DNA from: Mesonia sp. HuA40
Lineage (GTDB): Bacteria; Bacteroidota; Bacteroidia; Flavobacteriales; Flavobacteriaceae
DNA length: 64,000 nucleotides
Reading direction: 5' to 3'
Assembly: GCF_008017835.1 (NCBI RefSeq)
Contig: NZ_VRLT01000005.1
Span: forward strand, 1-64,000
Both the position numbers and the translations under genes were made by a program. Positions within the stretch are counted from its first letter, which is position 1. Every line of letters starts with the position of its first letter. The notes beneath the pieces were generated by a model. It saw only the letters and a list, made by a program, of their open reading frames with translations, made no database searches and had not been told where the DNA came from. This document shows, in pieces, positions 37,840 through 45,977 of this stretch.

Positions 37840-38214
37840 TTATTTAAGCTCAACCTCAGCTCCTGCCTCTTCTAATTGAGATTTTAATGCCTCAGCTTCG
37901 TCTTTAGCAACACCTTCTTTTACTGGAGCAGGTGCACCATCTACTAATCCTTTAGCATCTTTTAATCCTAAACCAGTTAATTCTTTAACCAATTTAACTA
38001 CTGCTAATTTAGAAGCTCCAGCTGACTTAAGAATCACGTCGAATTCTGTTTGCTCTTCAGCTTCTTCACCACCAGCGGCAGCACCACCAGCAACAGCTAC
38101 TGCTGCAGCAGCAGGCTCAATACCATATTCTTCCTTTAAAATATCAGCTAACTCATTAACTTCTTTTACTGTTAAGTTAACTAACTGTTCTGCGAAATCT
38201 TTTAAATCTGCCAT
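37840..38214 (-). CDS. rplL: 50S ribosomal protein L7/L12
   Basis: The flexible stalk protein that recruits translation factors. The 124 residues comprise an N-terminal dimerisation region, an alanine/glycine/glutamate-rich hinge (about 36-52) and a C-terminal domain ([35 protein letters not shown]). It follows rplJ in the standard rplKAJL order. Confidence 0.98.
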   Translation of the reverse strand: MADLKDFAEQLVNLTVKEVNELADILKEEYGIEPAAAAVAVAGGAAAGGEEAEEQTEFDVILKSAGASKLAVVKLVKELTGLGLKDAKGLVDGAPAPVKEGVAKDEAEALKSQLEEAGAEVELK

Positions 38215-38275
38215 TTTCTATCGTTTTAAAATGTGTAATTTAGTTTATATAATTGTTAAAAAGTGCGTACGTTTT

Positions 38276-38797
38276 TTATCCTTCTTTTTCAGAAAGAGTC
38301 TTTAAAATACCAGCGATTTTTCCGCCTCCAGATTTAAGGGCAGAAACAACGTTTTTAGCAGGCGATTGTAATAGACCAATGATATCTCCAATAACTTCGT
38401 CTTTAGACTTGATATTGGCTAAGGCCTCTAGGTTTTCATCACCAACATAGATAGCTTCATCAATAAAAGCTCCCTTCAATAATGGCTTTTCAGACTTCTT
38501 TCTAAATTCTTTGATTACTTTAGCTGGAGCATTTCCAGTTTCAGAAATCATAATAGAAGTATTTCCTTTAAGTACTTGTGGTAAGTCTCCGAAATCTTTA
38601 TCAGAGCTTTCCATAGCTTTTGCTAATAAGGTATTTTTAACTACAGATAGCGAAACGTTTGCTTTAAAACAAGCTCTTCTTAAATTTGAAGTAGTTCCAG
38701 CATCTAAACCAGAGATATCTGCTAAATAGATGGTAGATGTATCTGCTAACTGGGCTGTTAAATCCTTTATTACTTGTGATTTTTCTTCTCTTGTCAT
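38276..38797 (-). CDS. rplJ: 50S ribosomal protein L10
   Basis: The stalk base protein that carries L7/L12 dimers. At 173 residues it has normal length, with MTREEKSQVIKDLTAQLADT at the start and a central VVKNTLLAKA segment. Only 10 bases separate it from rplA. Any L10 autoregulatory leader would therefore have to lie inside rplA, unlike the long rplA-rplJ gap of E. coli. Confidence 0.97.
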   Translation of the reverse strand: MTREEKSQVIKDLTAQLADTSTIYLADISGLDAGTTSNLRRACFKANVSLSVVKNTLLAKAMESSDKDFGDLPQVLKGNTSIMISETGNAPAKVIKEFRKKSEKPLLKGAFIDEAIYVGDENLEALANIKSKDEVIGDIIGLLQSPAKNVVSALKSGGGKIAGILKTLSEKEG

Positions 38798-38807
38798 AAT
38801 GATTTAT

Positions 38808-39506
38808 TTATTGCTCAGTATACCTTTTAGTATCAATTGCAACACTTGGGCTCATTGTACTAGACATGTGAATACTTTTAATATACACACCTTTAGCCGC
38901 TTGCGGCTTCAATTTCACCAAAGTAGTTAATAATTCTCTTGCGTTTCCAGCAATTTTCTCTGCATCAAAAGAGGCTTTTCCTATACCTGCGTGCACGATA
39001 CCAGTTTTATCAACTTTAAAGTCAATTTTACCAGCTTTTACATCAGCTACAGCTTTAGCGATATCCATAGTTACCGTTCCGGTTTTAGGGTTAGGCATCA
39101 AACCTCTAGGCCCTAAAACTCTACCTAATGGTCCTAATTTACCCATTACGCTCGGCATTGTGATAATCACATCAACGTCTGTCCAACCTCCTTTTATTTT
39201 ATCTAAGTACTCATCTAAACCTACAAAGTCTGCACCAGCATCTTTAGCTTCTTGCTCCTTATCTGGAGTTACTAAAGCCAATACTTTTACATCTTTACCA
39301 GTACCGTGAGGAAGCGTTACCACCCCTCTTACCATTTGATTCGCTTTACGCGGATCAACGTTTAGACGCACTGCTAAATCTACAGAAGGATCAAAATTTA
39401 CGTTTGACACCTCTTTAATTAAAGCAGAAGCCTCGGCTACCGTGTATGATTTAGAAGAATCTATTTTAGATTGAGCTTCTTTTTGCTTTTTTGTTAATTT
39501 TGCCAT
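38808..39506 (-). CDS. rplA: 50S ribosomal protein L1
   Basis: An rRNA-binding protein of the L1 stalk and translational repressor of its own operon in many bacteria. The 232-residue protein has [23 protein letters not shown] at the RNA-binding face and [16 protein letters not shown], the family signature. It lies 18 bases after rplK. Confidence 0.98.
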   Translation of the reverse strand: MAKLTKKQKEAQSKIDSSKSYTVAEASALIKEVSNVNFDPSVDLAVRLNVDPRKANQMVRGVVTLPHGTGKDVKVLALVTPDKEQEAKDAGADFVGLDEYLDKIKGGWTDVDVIITMPSVMGKLGPLGRVLGPRGLMPNPKTGTVTMDIAKAVADVKAGKIDFKVDKTGIVHAGIGKASFDAEKIAGNARELLTTLVKLKPQAAKGVYIKSIHMSSTMSPSVAIDTKRYTEQ

Positions 39507-39524
39507 TTTTTAGTTCTTTATAGA

Positions 39525-39962
39525 TTAAAATGGTGCTTCACCTTTAACATTCACTCCCATAGATCGAGCAGTACCTGCTACCATCTTCATGGCTGAATCT
39601 ACTGTGAATGCATTTAAATCTTGCATTTTGTCTTCTGCTATAGCTTTTACTTGATCCCAAGTAATACTAGCGACTTTTTTACGGTTTGGCTCTCCAGAAC
39701 CTTTCTTAACTTTGGCTGCTTCCATAATTTGCACTGCAGCAGGTGGTGTTTTAATTACAAAATCAAAAGATTTATCTTTATATACTGTAATCACAACAGG
39801 CAACACCTTTCCAGCTTTATCTTGTGTTCTACCATTGAATTGCTTACAGAATTCCATGATATTCACACCGGCCGCACCCAAAGCAGGTCCTACTGGTGGA
39901 GACGGGTTCGCCGCTCCTCCTTTAACTTGTAGCTTTACAACCTTACTTACTTCTTTTGCCAT
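39525..39962 (-). CDS. rplK: 50S ribosomal protein L11
   Basis: Binds the GTPase-associated centre of 23S rRNA. The 145-residue protein has the proline-rich start [20 protein letters not shown] and the C-terminal [13 protein letters not shown]. It is spaced 69 bases from nusG. That gap could hold the L1 binding site, but I could not identify one with confidence. Confidence 0.98.
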   Translation of the reverse strand: MAKEVSKVVKLQVKGGAANPSPPVGPALGAAGVNIMEFCKQFNGRTQDKAGKVLPVVITVYKDKSFDFVIKTPPAAVQIMEAAKVKKGSGEPNRKKVASITWDQVKAIAEDKMQDLNAFTVDSAMKMVAGTARSMGVNVKGEAPF

Positions 39963-40031
39963 TTTTAAAAATTTAAAATTGAATTATTTTTAAAGTGGAA
40001 GCATTAACAATAATTCTATATATGTAACAAT

Positions 40032-40583
40032 TTATATTTTCTCAACTTGCATATAGCTCAACTCTACCGGTGTTTTTCTTCCAAAAATTTTCACCATCAC
40101 CTCAAGCTTGCGTTTTTCTTCATTTACCTTTTCTACAGTACCGTTAAAGCCATTAAAAGGTCCGTCTATCACTTTAACTGTTTCTCCAACTGTGTATGGA
40201 ATAGCCACGGTATCCTTTTTAACAGAAAGCTCATCCACCTTACCTAACATTCTATTTACTTCAGAACGTCTTAAAGGCACAGGGTCACCACCTTTAGTTT
40301 CACCCAAGAAACCTATCACACCATTGATACTTTTAATGATATGCGGCACCTCACCACTTAAATTTGCCTGAACCATTACATAACCAGGAAAATAAACTCT
40401 TTCTTTGTTTATTTTCTTACCATTTCTAATTTGTATAACTTTCTCTGTAGGCACTAGAACTTGATCTACAAAATCTTCTAAACCTTGATAAGAAATCTCT
40501 TTCTCGATATAATCTTTAACCTTATTCTCTTGACCACTTACCGCACGAACAACGTACCACTTCTTCAAATTATCTTCAGACAT
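40032..40583 (-). CDS. nusG: Transcription termination/antitermination protein NusG
   Basis: Binds RNA polymerase and couples transcription to Rho or the ribosome. The 183 residues include the NGN domain (KWYVVRAVSGQENKVKDYIE, FPGYVMVQANL) and a C-terminal KOW domain (VGETVKVIDGPFNGFNGTVEKVN). It lies 14 bases after secE, in the usual order. Confidence 0.97.
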   Translation of the reverse strand: MSEDNLKKWYVVRAVSGQENKVKDYIEKEISYQGLEDFVDQVLVPTEKVIQIRNGKKINKERVYFPGYVMVQANLSGEVPHIIKSINGVIGFLGETKGGDPVPLRRSEVNRMLGKVDELSVKKDTVAIPYTVGETVKVIDGPFNGFNGTVEKVNEEKRKLEVMVKIFGRKTPVELSYMQVEKI

Positions 40584-40597
40584 ATTACTTGTAATTC

Positions 40598-40795
40598 TTA
40601 AGATTTAACCCAATCAAAATACTGCTCAATCACAGAACTAAAAACAGTATCCACCCCCCAAATTGCTAAAGAGAATATTACCGAAAAAACAAGCACTATA
40701 ACCGTAAGTCTTTGCCCTTCTGCATATGAAGGCCAAGTAACATGATTTTTCAATTCACTATAAGACTCAGATATATATTTTACGATTCCTGCCAT
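40598..40795 (-). CDS. secE: Preprotein translocase subunit SecE
   Basis: A single-helix component of the SecYEG channel, of the short 65-residue form usual outside enterobacteria. An amphipathic helix (ESYSELKNHVTWPSYAEGQRL) is followed by one transmembrane segment (about 28-50). It is the first protein gene after tRNA-Trp. Confidence 0.95.
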   Translation of the reverse strand: MAGIVKYISESYSELKNHVTWPSYAEGQRLTVIVLVFSVIFSLAIWGVDTVFSSVIEQYFDWVKS

Positions 40796-40933
40796 TTTAT
40801 TAAGGTTTACAAAAGATGAGCATCTTTATCTCTTCTCTGAAGAAAAAAAGGCGCATCGCCTTTGAATTTGTTTTAATTCAGCAAATCGGTCTTAATATAA
40901 AACCGATTTGACCAGCACTTTTCCAGTGCTTTG

Positions 40934-41006
40934 CACGGGTTGAGAGACTCGAACTCCCGACACCTGGTTTTGGAGACCAGTGCTCTACCAACTGAGCTAA
41001 ACCCGT
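40934..41006 (-). tRNA. tRNA-Trp (anticodon CCA)
   Basis: A 73-base cloverleaf with acceptor ACGGGTT/AACCCGT, anticodon stem CTGGT/ACCAG with loop CTCCAAA, and T-arm loop TTCGAGT. The 3' CCA is not encoded. It lies between tuf and secE, a placement shared by many bacteria. Confidence 0.96.
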
Positions 41007-41057
41007 AGGATTTAGGTTAAGGTCTGCAACCAAACCTTAACCTAAACTATATTTAAA

Positions 41058-42245
41058 TTAGTCTAAAATTTCAGTAACCTGACCAGCACCTACTGTTCTA
41101 CCCCCTTCACGGATAGCAAAACGAAGACCTACATTCATTGCGATTGGCTGAATCAACTCAACATGAATAGTTAAGTTATCACCTGGCATAACCATCTCAA
41201 CTCCATCAGGAAGACTAATAGTACCTGTAACATCAGTTGTTCTTACGTAGAACTGAGGACGGTAGTTGTTGTGGAATGGCGTGTGACGACCACCTTCTTC
41301 TTTTTTCAAGATATACACCTCTGCCTTAAACTTAGCGTGAGGAGTTACAGAACCTGGCTTAGTAATAACCATACCTCTAGAGATTTGAGTCTTCTCAATA
41401 CCTCTCAATAAGATACCAGCGTTATCACCAGCTTCACCTCTATCTAATATCTGACGGAACATTTCAATACCAGTAATAGTTGAAGTTAATTTCTCTGCAC
41501 CCATACCGATAATCTCTACAGGATCTCCAGTGTTTGCGATACCAGTCTCAATACGACCAGTTGCAACAGTACCACGACCTGTAATAGAGAATACATCTTC
41601 AATAGGCATCAAGAATGGCTTATCAACATCACGCTCTGGTAACTCGATCCAGTTATCAACAGCTTCCATAAGCTCTAATACTGTATCAACCCACTTTTGC
41701 TCTCCTTCTAAAGCTCCTAATGCAGAACCTGCAACGATAGGACCGTTGTCACCATCATACTCATAGAAAGATAACAAGTCTCTAACTTCCATCTCTACTA
41801 GCTCTAAAAGCTCTTCATCATCTACTAAATCAACTTTGTTTAAGAAAACAACAATTCTAGGAATCCCTACCTGACGACCCAATAAGATGTGCTCACGAGT
41901 TTGTGGCATAGGACCATCTGTAGCAGCAACCACAAGAATAGCACCGTCCATTTGAGCAGCACCAGTTACCATGTTCTTTACGTAATCGGCGTGACCTGGA
42001 CAGTCAACGTGCGCATAGTGACGATTTGCAGTAGCATACTCTACGTGAGAAGAGTTAATTGTAATACCTCTTTCTTTTTCTTCTGGAGCATTATCAATTT
42101 GATCAAAAGCAGATGCTTCTGAATACCCAGCATCAGCTAATACCTTAGTAATAGCTGCAGTTAAAGTTGTTTTTCCGTGATCTACGTGTCCAATTGTACC
42201 TATATTCAAGTGCGGTTTGGAACGATCATAAGTTTCCTTTGCCAT
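41058..42245 (-). CDS. tuf: Elongation factor Tu
   Basis: The GTPase that delivers aminoacyl-tRNA to the ribosome. At 395 residues it has normal length. [10 protein letters not shown] (G1), [12 protein letters not shown] (G2 region), [12 protein letters not shown] (G3), NKVD (G4) and GSALGA (G5) are all present, followed by domains II and III ending [10 protein letters not shown]. It is preceded by four tRNA genes and followed by tRNA-Trp. No second tuf copy is in the window. Confidence 0.99.
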   Translation of the reverse strand: MAKETYDRSKPHLNIGTIGHVDHGKTTLTAAITKVLADAGYSEASAFDQIDNAPEEKERGITINSSHVEYATANRHYAHVDCPGHADYVKNMVTGAAQMDGAILVVAATDGPMPQTREHILLGRQVGIPRIVVFLNKVDLVDDEELLELVEMEVRDLLSFYEYDGDNGPIVAGSALGALEGEQKWVDTVLELMEAVDNWIELPERDVDKPFLMPIEDVFSITGRGTVATGRIETGIANTGDPVEIIGMGAEKLTSTITGIEMFRQILDRGEAGDNAGILLRGIEKTQISRGMVITKPGSVTPHAKFKAEVYILKKEEGGRHTPFHNNYRPQFYVRTTDVTGTISLPDGVEMVMPGDNLTIHVELIQPIAMNVGLRFAIREGGRTVGAGQVTEILD

Positions 42246-42353
42246 AATTAATACTTGTTTTAATCTTAGTTATATATTAGTGTTCAAATTATATACAATA
42301 CAAAAAACAACTTTAAAAAGCTGCTAGTATAAGTAAGCGACTTACGCTTTTTG

Positions 42354-42425
42354 AGCCAACGACGAGAATTGAACTCGTGACCTCTTCCTTACCAAGGAAG
42401 CGCTCTACCCCTGAGCTACGTCGGC
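42354..42425 (-). tRNA. tRNA-Thr (anticodon GGT)
   Basis: A 72-base cloverleaf with acceptor GCCGACG/CGTTGGC, anticodon stem CTTCC/GGAAG with loop TTGGTAA. No encoded CCA. It lies directly upstream of tuf. Confidence 0.96.
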
Positions 42426-42494
42426 CTAGTGATTCAGAGTTACTTTTATACAAGTAAAGCCCTACCCTCTTTAGCTTTCACTTAAAGAAAATAG

Positions 42495-42567
42495 AGCGGG
42501 AGACCAGGTTCGAACTGGCGACATTCAGCTTGGAAGGCTGACGCTCTACCAACTGAGCTACTCCCGC
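42495..42567 (-). tRNA. tRNA-Gly (anticodon TCC)
   Basis: A 73-base cloverleaf with acceptor GCGGGAG/CTCCCGC, anticodon stem TCAGC/GCTGA with loop CTTCCAA. No encoded CCA. Confidence 0.96.
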
Positions 42568-42591
42568 ATTCCAAATTATCTCTAAATTTTG

Positions 42592-42674
42592 TGGGGAGAG
42601 CAGGATTCGAACCTGCGAAGTTAAAAAACAACAGATTTACAGTCTGTCCTCGTTGGCCGCTTGAGTATCTCCCC
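42592..42674 (-). tRNA. tRNA-Tyr (anticodon GTA)
   Basis: An 83-base class II tRNA with a long variable arm. The acceptor is GGGGAGA/TCTCCCC and the anticodon loop CTGTAAA is closed by CAGA/TCTG. No encoded CCA. Confidence 0.96.
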
Positions 42675-42711
42675 AATTTAATTAATTTTGAATCATTATT
42701 TCATAGAATAG

Positions 42712-42785
42712 AGCCGATGGAGGGACTCGAACCCACGACCTGCTGATTACAAATCAGCTGCTCTAGCCAGCTGAGCTACATCGGC
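42712..42785 (-). tRNA. tRNA-Thr (anticodon TGT)
   Basis: A 74-base cloverleaf with acceptor GCCGATG/CATCGGC, anticodon stem GCTGA/TCAGC with loop TTTGTAA. It is the first gene of the large tRNA-tuf-rpoBC locus, about 50 bases after its promoter. Confidence 0.96.
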
Positions 42786-42833
42786 ACTTTGTTTCGTCTA
42801 TTCTTAAAGAACTACCGCTTTTCTAACGGACTG

Positions 42834-42864
42834 CAAATATAGAGTTGTTTATCAATTACGCAAA
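42834..42864 (-). promoter_or_regulatory. Main promoter of the tRNA-tuf-secE-nusG-rpl-rpoBC locus
   Basis: On the minus strand TTTG (42861-42864), a 19-base spacer and TATATTTG (42834-42841) match the Bacteroidota consensus exactly. It fires into tRNA-Thr(TGT). The rest of 42786-42913 holds no gene. Confidence 0.85.
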
Positions 42865-42913
42865 ACTTTTTTTTACTTTTTTTTGTATTTTTTTTCAATA
42901 CCTTAATTTTCAA

Positions 42914-43807
42914 TTATTTAGAACGTGGGTGAGCTGAAAGATAAACTTTGCGCAAACCTTGAATGTCATTTTTTGCATAAACCTCTGTAGAGGCTAAACT
43001 AGAATGACCTAATAACTCTTTGATTTCTTGTATATTAGCGCCTTCTGTTAATAAGTGAGTAGCAAAACTATGTCGTAATATATGCGGACTACAAACCTTT
43101 TTTTGAGAAAAAGTTCTAAAAATTTGATTGACTTTCTTGTAAACCCATTTGGCATAAACTGGATTACCTTTGTCTGTAATAAAAAGATAAGAACTCCCCT
43201 TTTTTAACTGTGATAAATGTTTTTCACGAAAATTTAGATATGCTTCAATTGGAAATACCAATCTATTTAATAATGGTATACGTCGTTCTTTATTGCGCTT
43301 TCCTAAAACATTAACCGTCATTTGTTCTAGGTCTAAATTTTCTAAACGCAAATTCATTAACTCTCCTCGTCGCATACCTGTAGCATACAGCAACTCGATA
43401 AGCAAACGATCTCTAGAGGCTGAAAAGCTATTGTTGGGCAAAGAATCAAACACTCTTTTCATTTCTTCTTTAGAAAAGGGTACACGTAAATTTTTCTTGA
43501 CCTTAATAGGTTTATGTTGGCTTAAAGGGCTTTTCTCTATCTCACGTATTTTTAACAAAAAAGAATAAAAACTACGTAAAGTAGAAATCTTACGGTTGAT
43601 ACTACGATTTTCTAAACCTTGCTGAGAAAGCTCTACAAACCAGGCCCTGCAAGAAGAGTAAGTGGTTTTTACAATGCTGGTGTCGGGTTTATTCTGTTGC
43701 AAGTAATCCTCAAAACCAACCAAATCATTTTTATAAGCCATGAGTGTATGAGAAGAATAGTTTTTCTCAACCTTTAAGTAATCCAGGAATTTTTGAATAG
43801 CATCCAT
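42914..43807 (-). CDS. xerC: Tyrosine recombinase XerC
   Basis: Resolves chromosome dimers by strand exchange at dif. The 297-residue protein has an N-terminal SAM-like core-binding domain (about 1-90) and a catalytic domain with Arg146 (GMRRGEL), His242 and Arg245 (HILRHSFATH), His268 (LLGHSS) and nucleophile Tyr277 (STEVYAKN). All catalytic residues are intact. The size and chromosomal setting fit housekeeping XerC rather than a mobile-element integrase. It starts five to ten bases after a hairpin that ends the acyl-CoA dehydrogenase transcript. Confidence 0.92.
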   Translation of the reverse strand: MDAIQKFLDYLKVEKNYSSHTLMAYKNDLVGFEDYLQQNKPDTSIVKTTYSSCRAWFVELSQQGLENRSINRKISTLRSFYSFLLKIREIEKSPLSQHKPIKVKKNLRVPFSKEEMKRVFDSLPNNSFSASRDRLLIELLYATGMRRGELMNLRLENLDLEQMTVNVLGKRNKERRIPLLNRLVFPIEAYLNFREKHLSQLKKGSSYLFITDKGNPVYAKWVYKKVNQIFRTFSQKKVCSPHILRHSFATHLLTEGANIQEIKELLGHSSLASTEVYAKNDIQGLRKVYLSAHPRSK

Positions 43808-43815
43808 AAATAGAA

Positions 43816-43849
43816 AAATCAGGTTAAATATAGTAGTTTAACCTGATTT
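43816..43849 (-). terminator. Hairpin between the acyl-CoA dehydrogenase gene and xerC
   Basis: The perfect 13-base arms AAATCAGGTTAAA and TTTAACCTGATTT have an eight-base loop. On the minus strand the second arm is followed by TTC. It may end transcription of the upstream gene, or act in the xerC leader, since xerC begins at 43807. Confidence 0.65.
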
Positions 43850-43896
43850 ATTAGGTAATGTGTAGTTATTTCTTGGTTTTAGAAACCCAAATAACA

Positions 43897-45054
43897 TTAG
43901 GTTGCCGGCTTATAACTTTTACCATCTATAATCATTTTGGCGATAATCTCTTTTAAAATCTCACTAGTTCCTCCTCCAATAGGTCCTAATCTTGAATCGC
44001 GAAGCAATCGTGCTAAAGGATAATCCTCAATATAACCATAACCGCCTAACATTTGTAAGCAGTCGTAAATAGCGCTATCTGCCATTTTAGTTGAAAGTAA
44101 TTTTGACATACTGGCCTCTTTAACAACATAGGCTCCTTCATCAAGTTGTTTAGTGATAGCATAATTAAACGTTTTGCACATTTCTACTTCACTTGCAATT
44201 TCGGCCATTTTATGCCTTAAGGCCTGAAACTTGTTTATGGTTTTACCGAAGGCTTCTCGCTCGCTCATATACTGCAGGGTATAATCTAATGCAAACTCGG
44301 CTCTAGCGTGCGCATTTACTCCCATTATTAATCTTTCTAAAGCAAAATGCTGCATAATATAAGGGAATCCTTTACCTTCTTCTCCCATTAAATTTTCTGC
44401 AGGAATTTCAACATCTGTGAAGCTAATTTCACCAGTGTCTGAAGCGCGCCATCCCAATTTATCTAATTTTGTAGCTGCAATTCCCGGAGTATCACGATCA
44501 ACAACAAAGATACTCATTCCTTTATTCCCTTTTTCTGGAGTCGTTTTGGCAGCTACCACAAGATAATCAGAATAAACACCATTGGTTATAAAGGTTTTTG
44601 ATCCATTCAAAATGTACTTATCTCCTTTTTTAACTGCGGTTGATTTCATACCGGCTACGTCAGATCCGCCGAAAGGCTCTGTAATGCAAAGACAACCTAT
44701 TTTATCTCCAGCAATACTGGGAGCCAAATATTCTTCTTTTATACGCGCATCTCCTTCTTTTTCTAAGTGAGTCATCGCTAGATAGGCGTGTGCCCACATT
44801 GCAGCTGCAAATCCTCCAGAATTAATTTTTTGTAATTCCTCGAGAAAAATAACGGTGTAAAAAAGATCTAAATCTAGTCCGCCGTATTGCTCTGGGTAGT
44901 TAATCCCAAAGTATCCCATCTCTCCAAATTTTTTCCAGATAAAACGCTCTATAGTACCTGATTTTTCCCATTTATCGATATGCGGAACGACTTCTTTCTG
45001 TAAAAACTCCTTTAAACTCTGCCTAAAGAGTTCGTGCTCTTCTGTAAAATACAT
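43897..45054 (-). CDS. Acyl-CoA dehydrogenase
   Basis: An FAD enzyme that desaturates an acyl-CoA, in fatty acid or branched amino acid breakdown. The 385-residue protein has the standard three-domain layout, with CLCITEPFGGSDVAGMKSTA at the flavin site and QMLGGYGYIEDYPLARLLRD near the end. The segment that carries the catalytic glutamate in medium-chain enzymes reads GGGTSEIL here, with no Glu. Glu240 in HFALERLIMG instead matches the helix-G glutamate of isovaleryl-CoA and long-chain dehydrogenases. An isovaleryl-like activity is possible; the substrate is not certain. Confidence 0.92.
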   Translation of the reverse strand: MYFTEEHELFRQSLKEFLQKEVVPHIDKWEKSGTIERFIWKKFGEMGYFGINYPEQYGGLDLDLFYTVIFLEELQKINSGGFAAAMWAHAYLAMTHLEKEGDARIKEEYLAPSIAGDKIGCLCITEPFGGSDVAGMKSTAVKKGDKYILNGSKTFITNGVYSDYLVVAAKTTPEKGNKGMSIFVVDRDTPGIAATKLDKLGWRASDTGEISFTDVEIPAENLMGEEGKGFPYIMQHFALERLIMGVNAHARAEFALDYTLQYMSEREAFGKTINKFQALRHKMAEIASEVEMCKTFNYAITKQLDEGAYVVKEASMSKLLSTKMADSAIYDCLQMLGGYGYIEDYPLARLLRDSRLGPIGGGTSEILKEIIAKMIIDGKSYKPAT

Positions 45055-45096
45055 ATTTCTTCTTTTTCTTTTAACAATTGCTGTTTATTTGATTTT

Positions 45097-45966
45097 TCAA
45101 TCAATCTTCAAATATAATTGTATTCTATCTAATTTATGAGCTGGAAAGGACTCAATTTTTGCCAACTCGTTAAAATTTTTAATTTTTTGATGTAACTTAC
45201 GGTATTGCACTACATCTCTTGCACTCTCATAATTAAAGTAAGGAATTTCTGAAAGTTCAATCACCTCTATGGTATTAAGATCTCTTATGCTGTGTGCTGG
45301 AGGGGTTTTTACCGTGCTTTGTGCTAGCAAATTTTTCTGGGCTTCATAATTTAACCCATAAATATCTTTTAGTTGAATATCGTGAAGAAATCCGCCAAGT
45401 TTTGTTCTGTATTTGATTATACGATTGGCTAAAACTTCACCAATACCTTTAACTTGTAACAGCTCTTCAAAGGTTATAGTATTCAAATCACTTTTATTAG
45501 CATAACTAAGATGCTTTGGTTCTGCAGCTTTACGGATTTGATTCTGCTTCACCCAATCTGGAAACTTAAACAGCGGAGCGATGGCAGTAAGTAAAGAATC
45601 TGAAACCTTTGTTACCGCTTGAAATTCTTGTGCAGAATTAATCCATTGCTCTTTGGCTCTAAAAGCATGAAGTCTTTCTATTTCATCTACCTTCATACCT
45701 AGGAGATATCCTTTGTAATCGCTTATAAAATTAGGATTAAATGGTTTTTGCTGATACGCCACTCTTTCCGCGGCAGCTTTTTGTTTTAAACTATCTATTT
45801 GAGCTTCATACACTTTATCTTGCTTAAGACTAACTGTTCTAGCCCCAACAAATAGATGCTCTTTAAAAGCAATGATAAAAAAGCCAAGAACTAGAAGGAT
45901 TATAAAAACAAAAATCCCATTTTGTTCTCTTTTATTGAACCTAAAATGGGATAATTTGCTTTTCAT
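45097..45966 (-). CDS. Helix-hairpin-helix membrane-anchored protein (ComEA-like)
   Basis: Possibly a DNA-binding protein on the outer face of the inner membrane. The 289-residue protein has one transmembrane helix (about 17-35). A charged linker follows, then tandem helix-hairpin-helix motifs (LNTITFEELLQVKGIGEVLANRI at about 157-180 and two weaker copies after it). The HhH block resembles ComEA of natural transformation systems. The family also includes members with no proven role in uptake, so competence is only suggested. It lies 11 bases after the symporter gene. Confidence 0.85.
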   Translation of the reverse strand: MKSKLSHFRFNKREQNGIFVFIILLVLGFFIIAFKEHLFVGARTVSLKQDKVYEAQIDSLKQKAAAERVAYQQKPFNPNFISDYKGYLLGMKVDEIERLHAFRAKEQWINSAQEFQAVTKVSDSLLTAIAPLFKFPDWVKQNQIRKAAEPKHLSYANKSDLNTITFEELLQVKGIGEVLANRIIKYRTKLGGFLHDIQLKDIYGLNYEAQKNLLAQSTVKTPPAHSIRDLNTIEVIELSEIPYFNYESARDVVQYRKLHQKIKNFNELAKIESFPAHKLDRIQLYLKID

Positions 45967-45977
45967 CGACTTTTATT

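Noticed and set aside
42482-42676. A 64-residue open frame on the minus strand
   Set aside because: It runs through the tRNA-Gly and tRNA-Tyr genes and has no protein-like features.
42914-43807. The tyrosine recombinase as evidence of an integrated element next to tRNA genes
   Set aside because: Its sequence and size fit housekeeping XerC, no direct repeat of a tRNA end was seen, and the neighbours are core genes.
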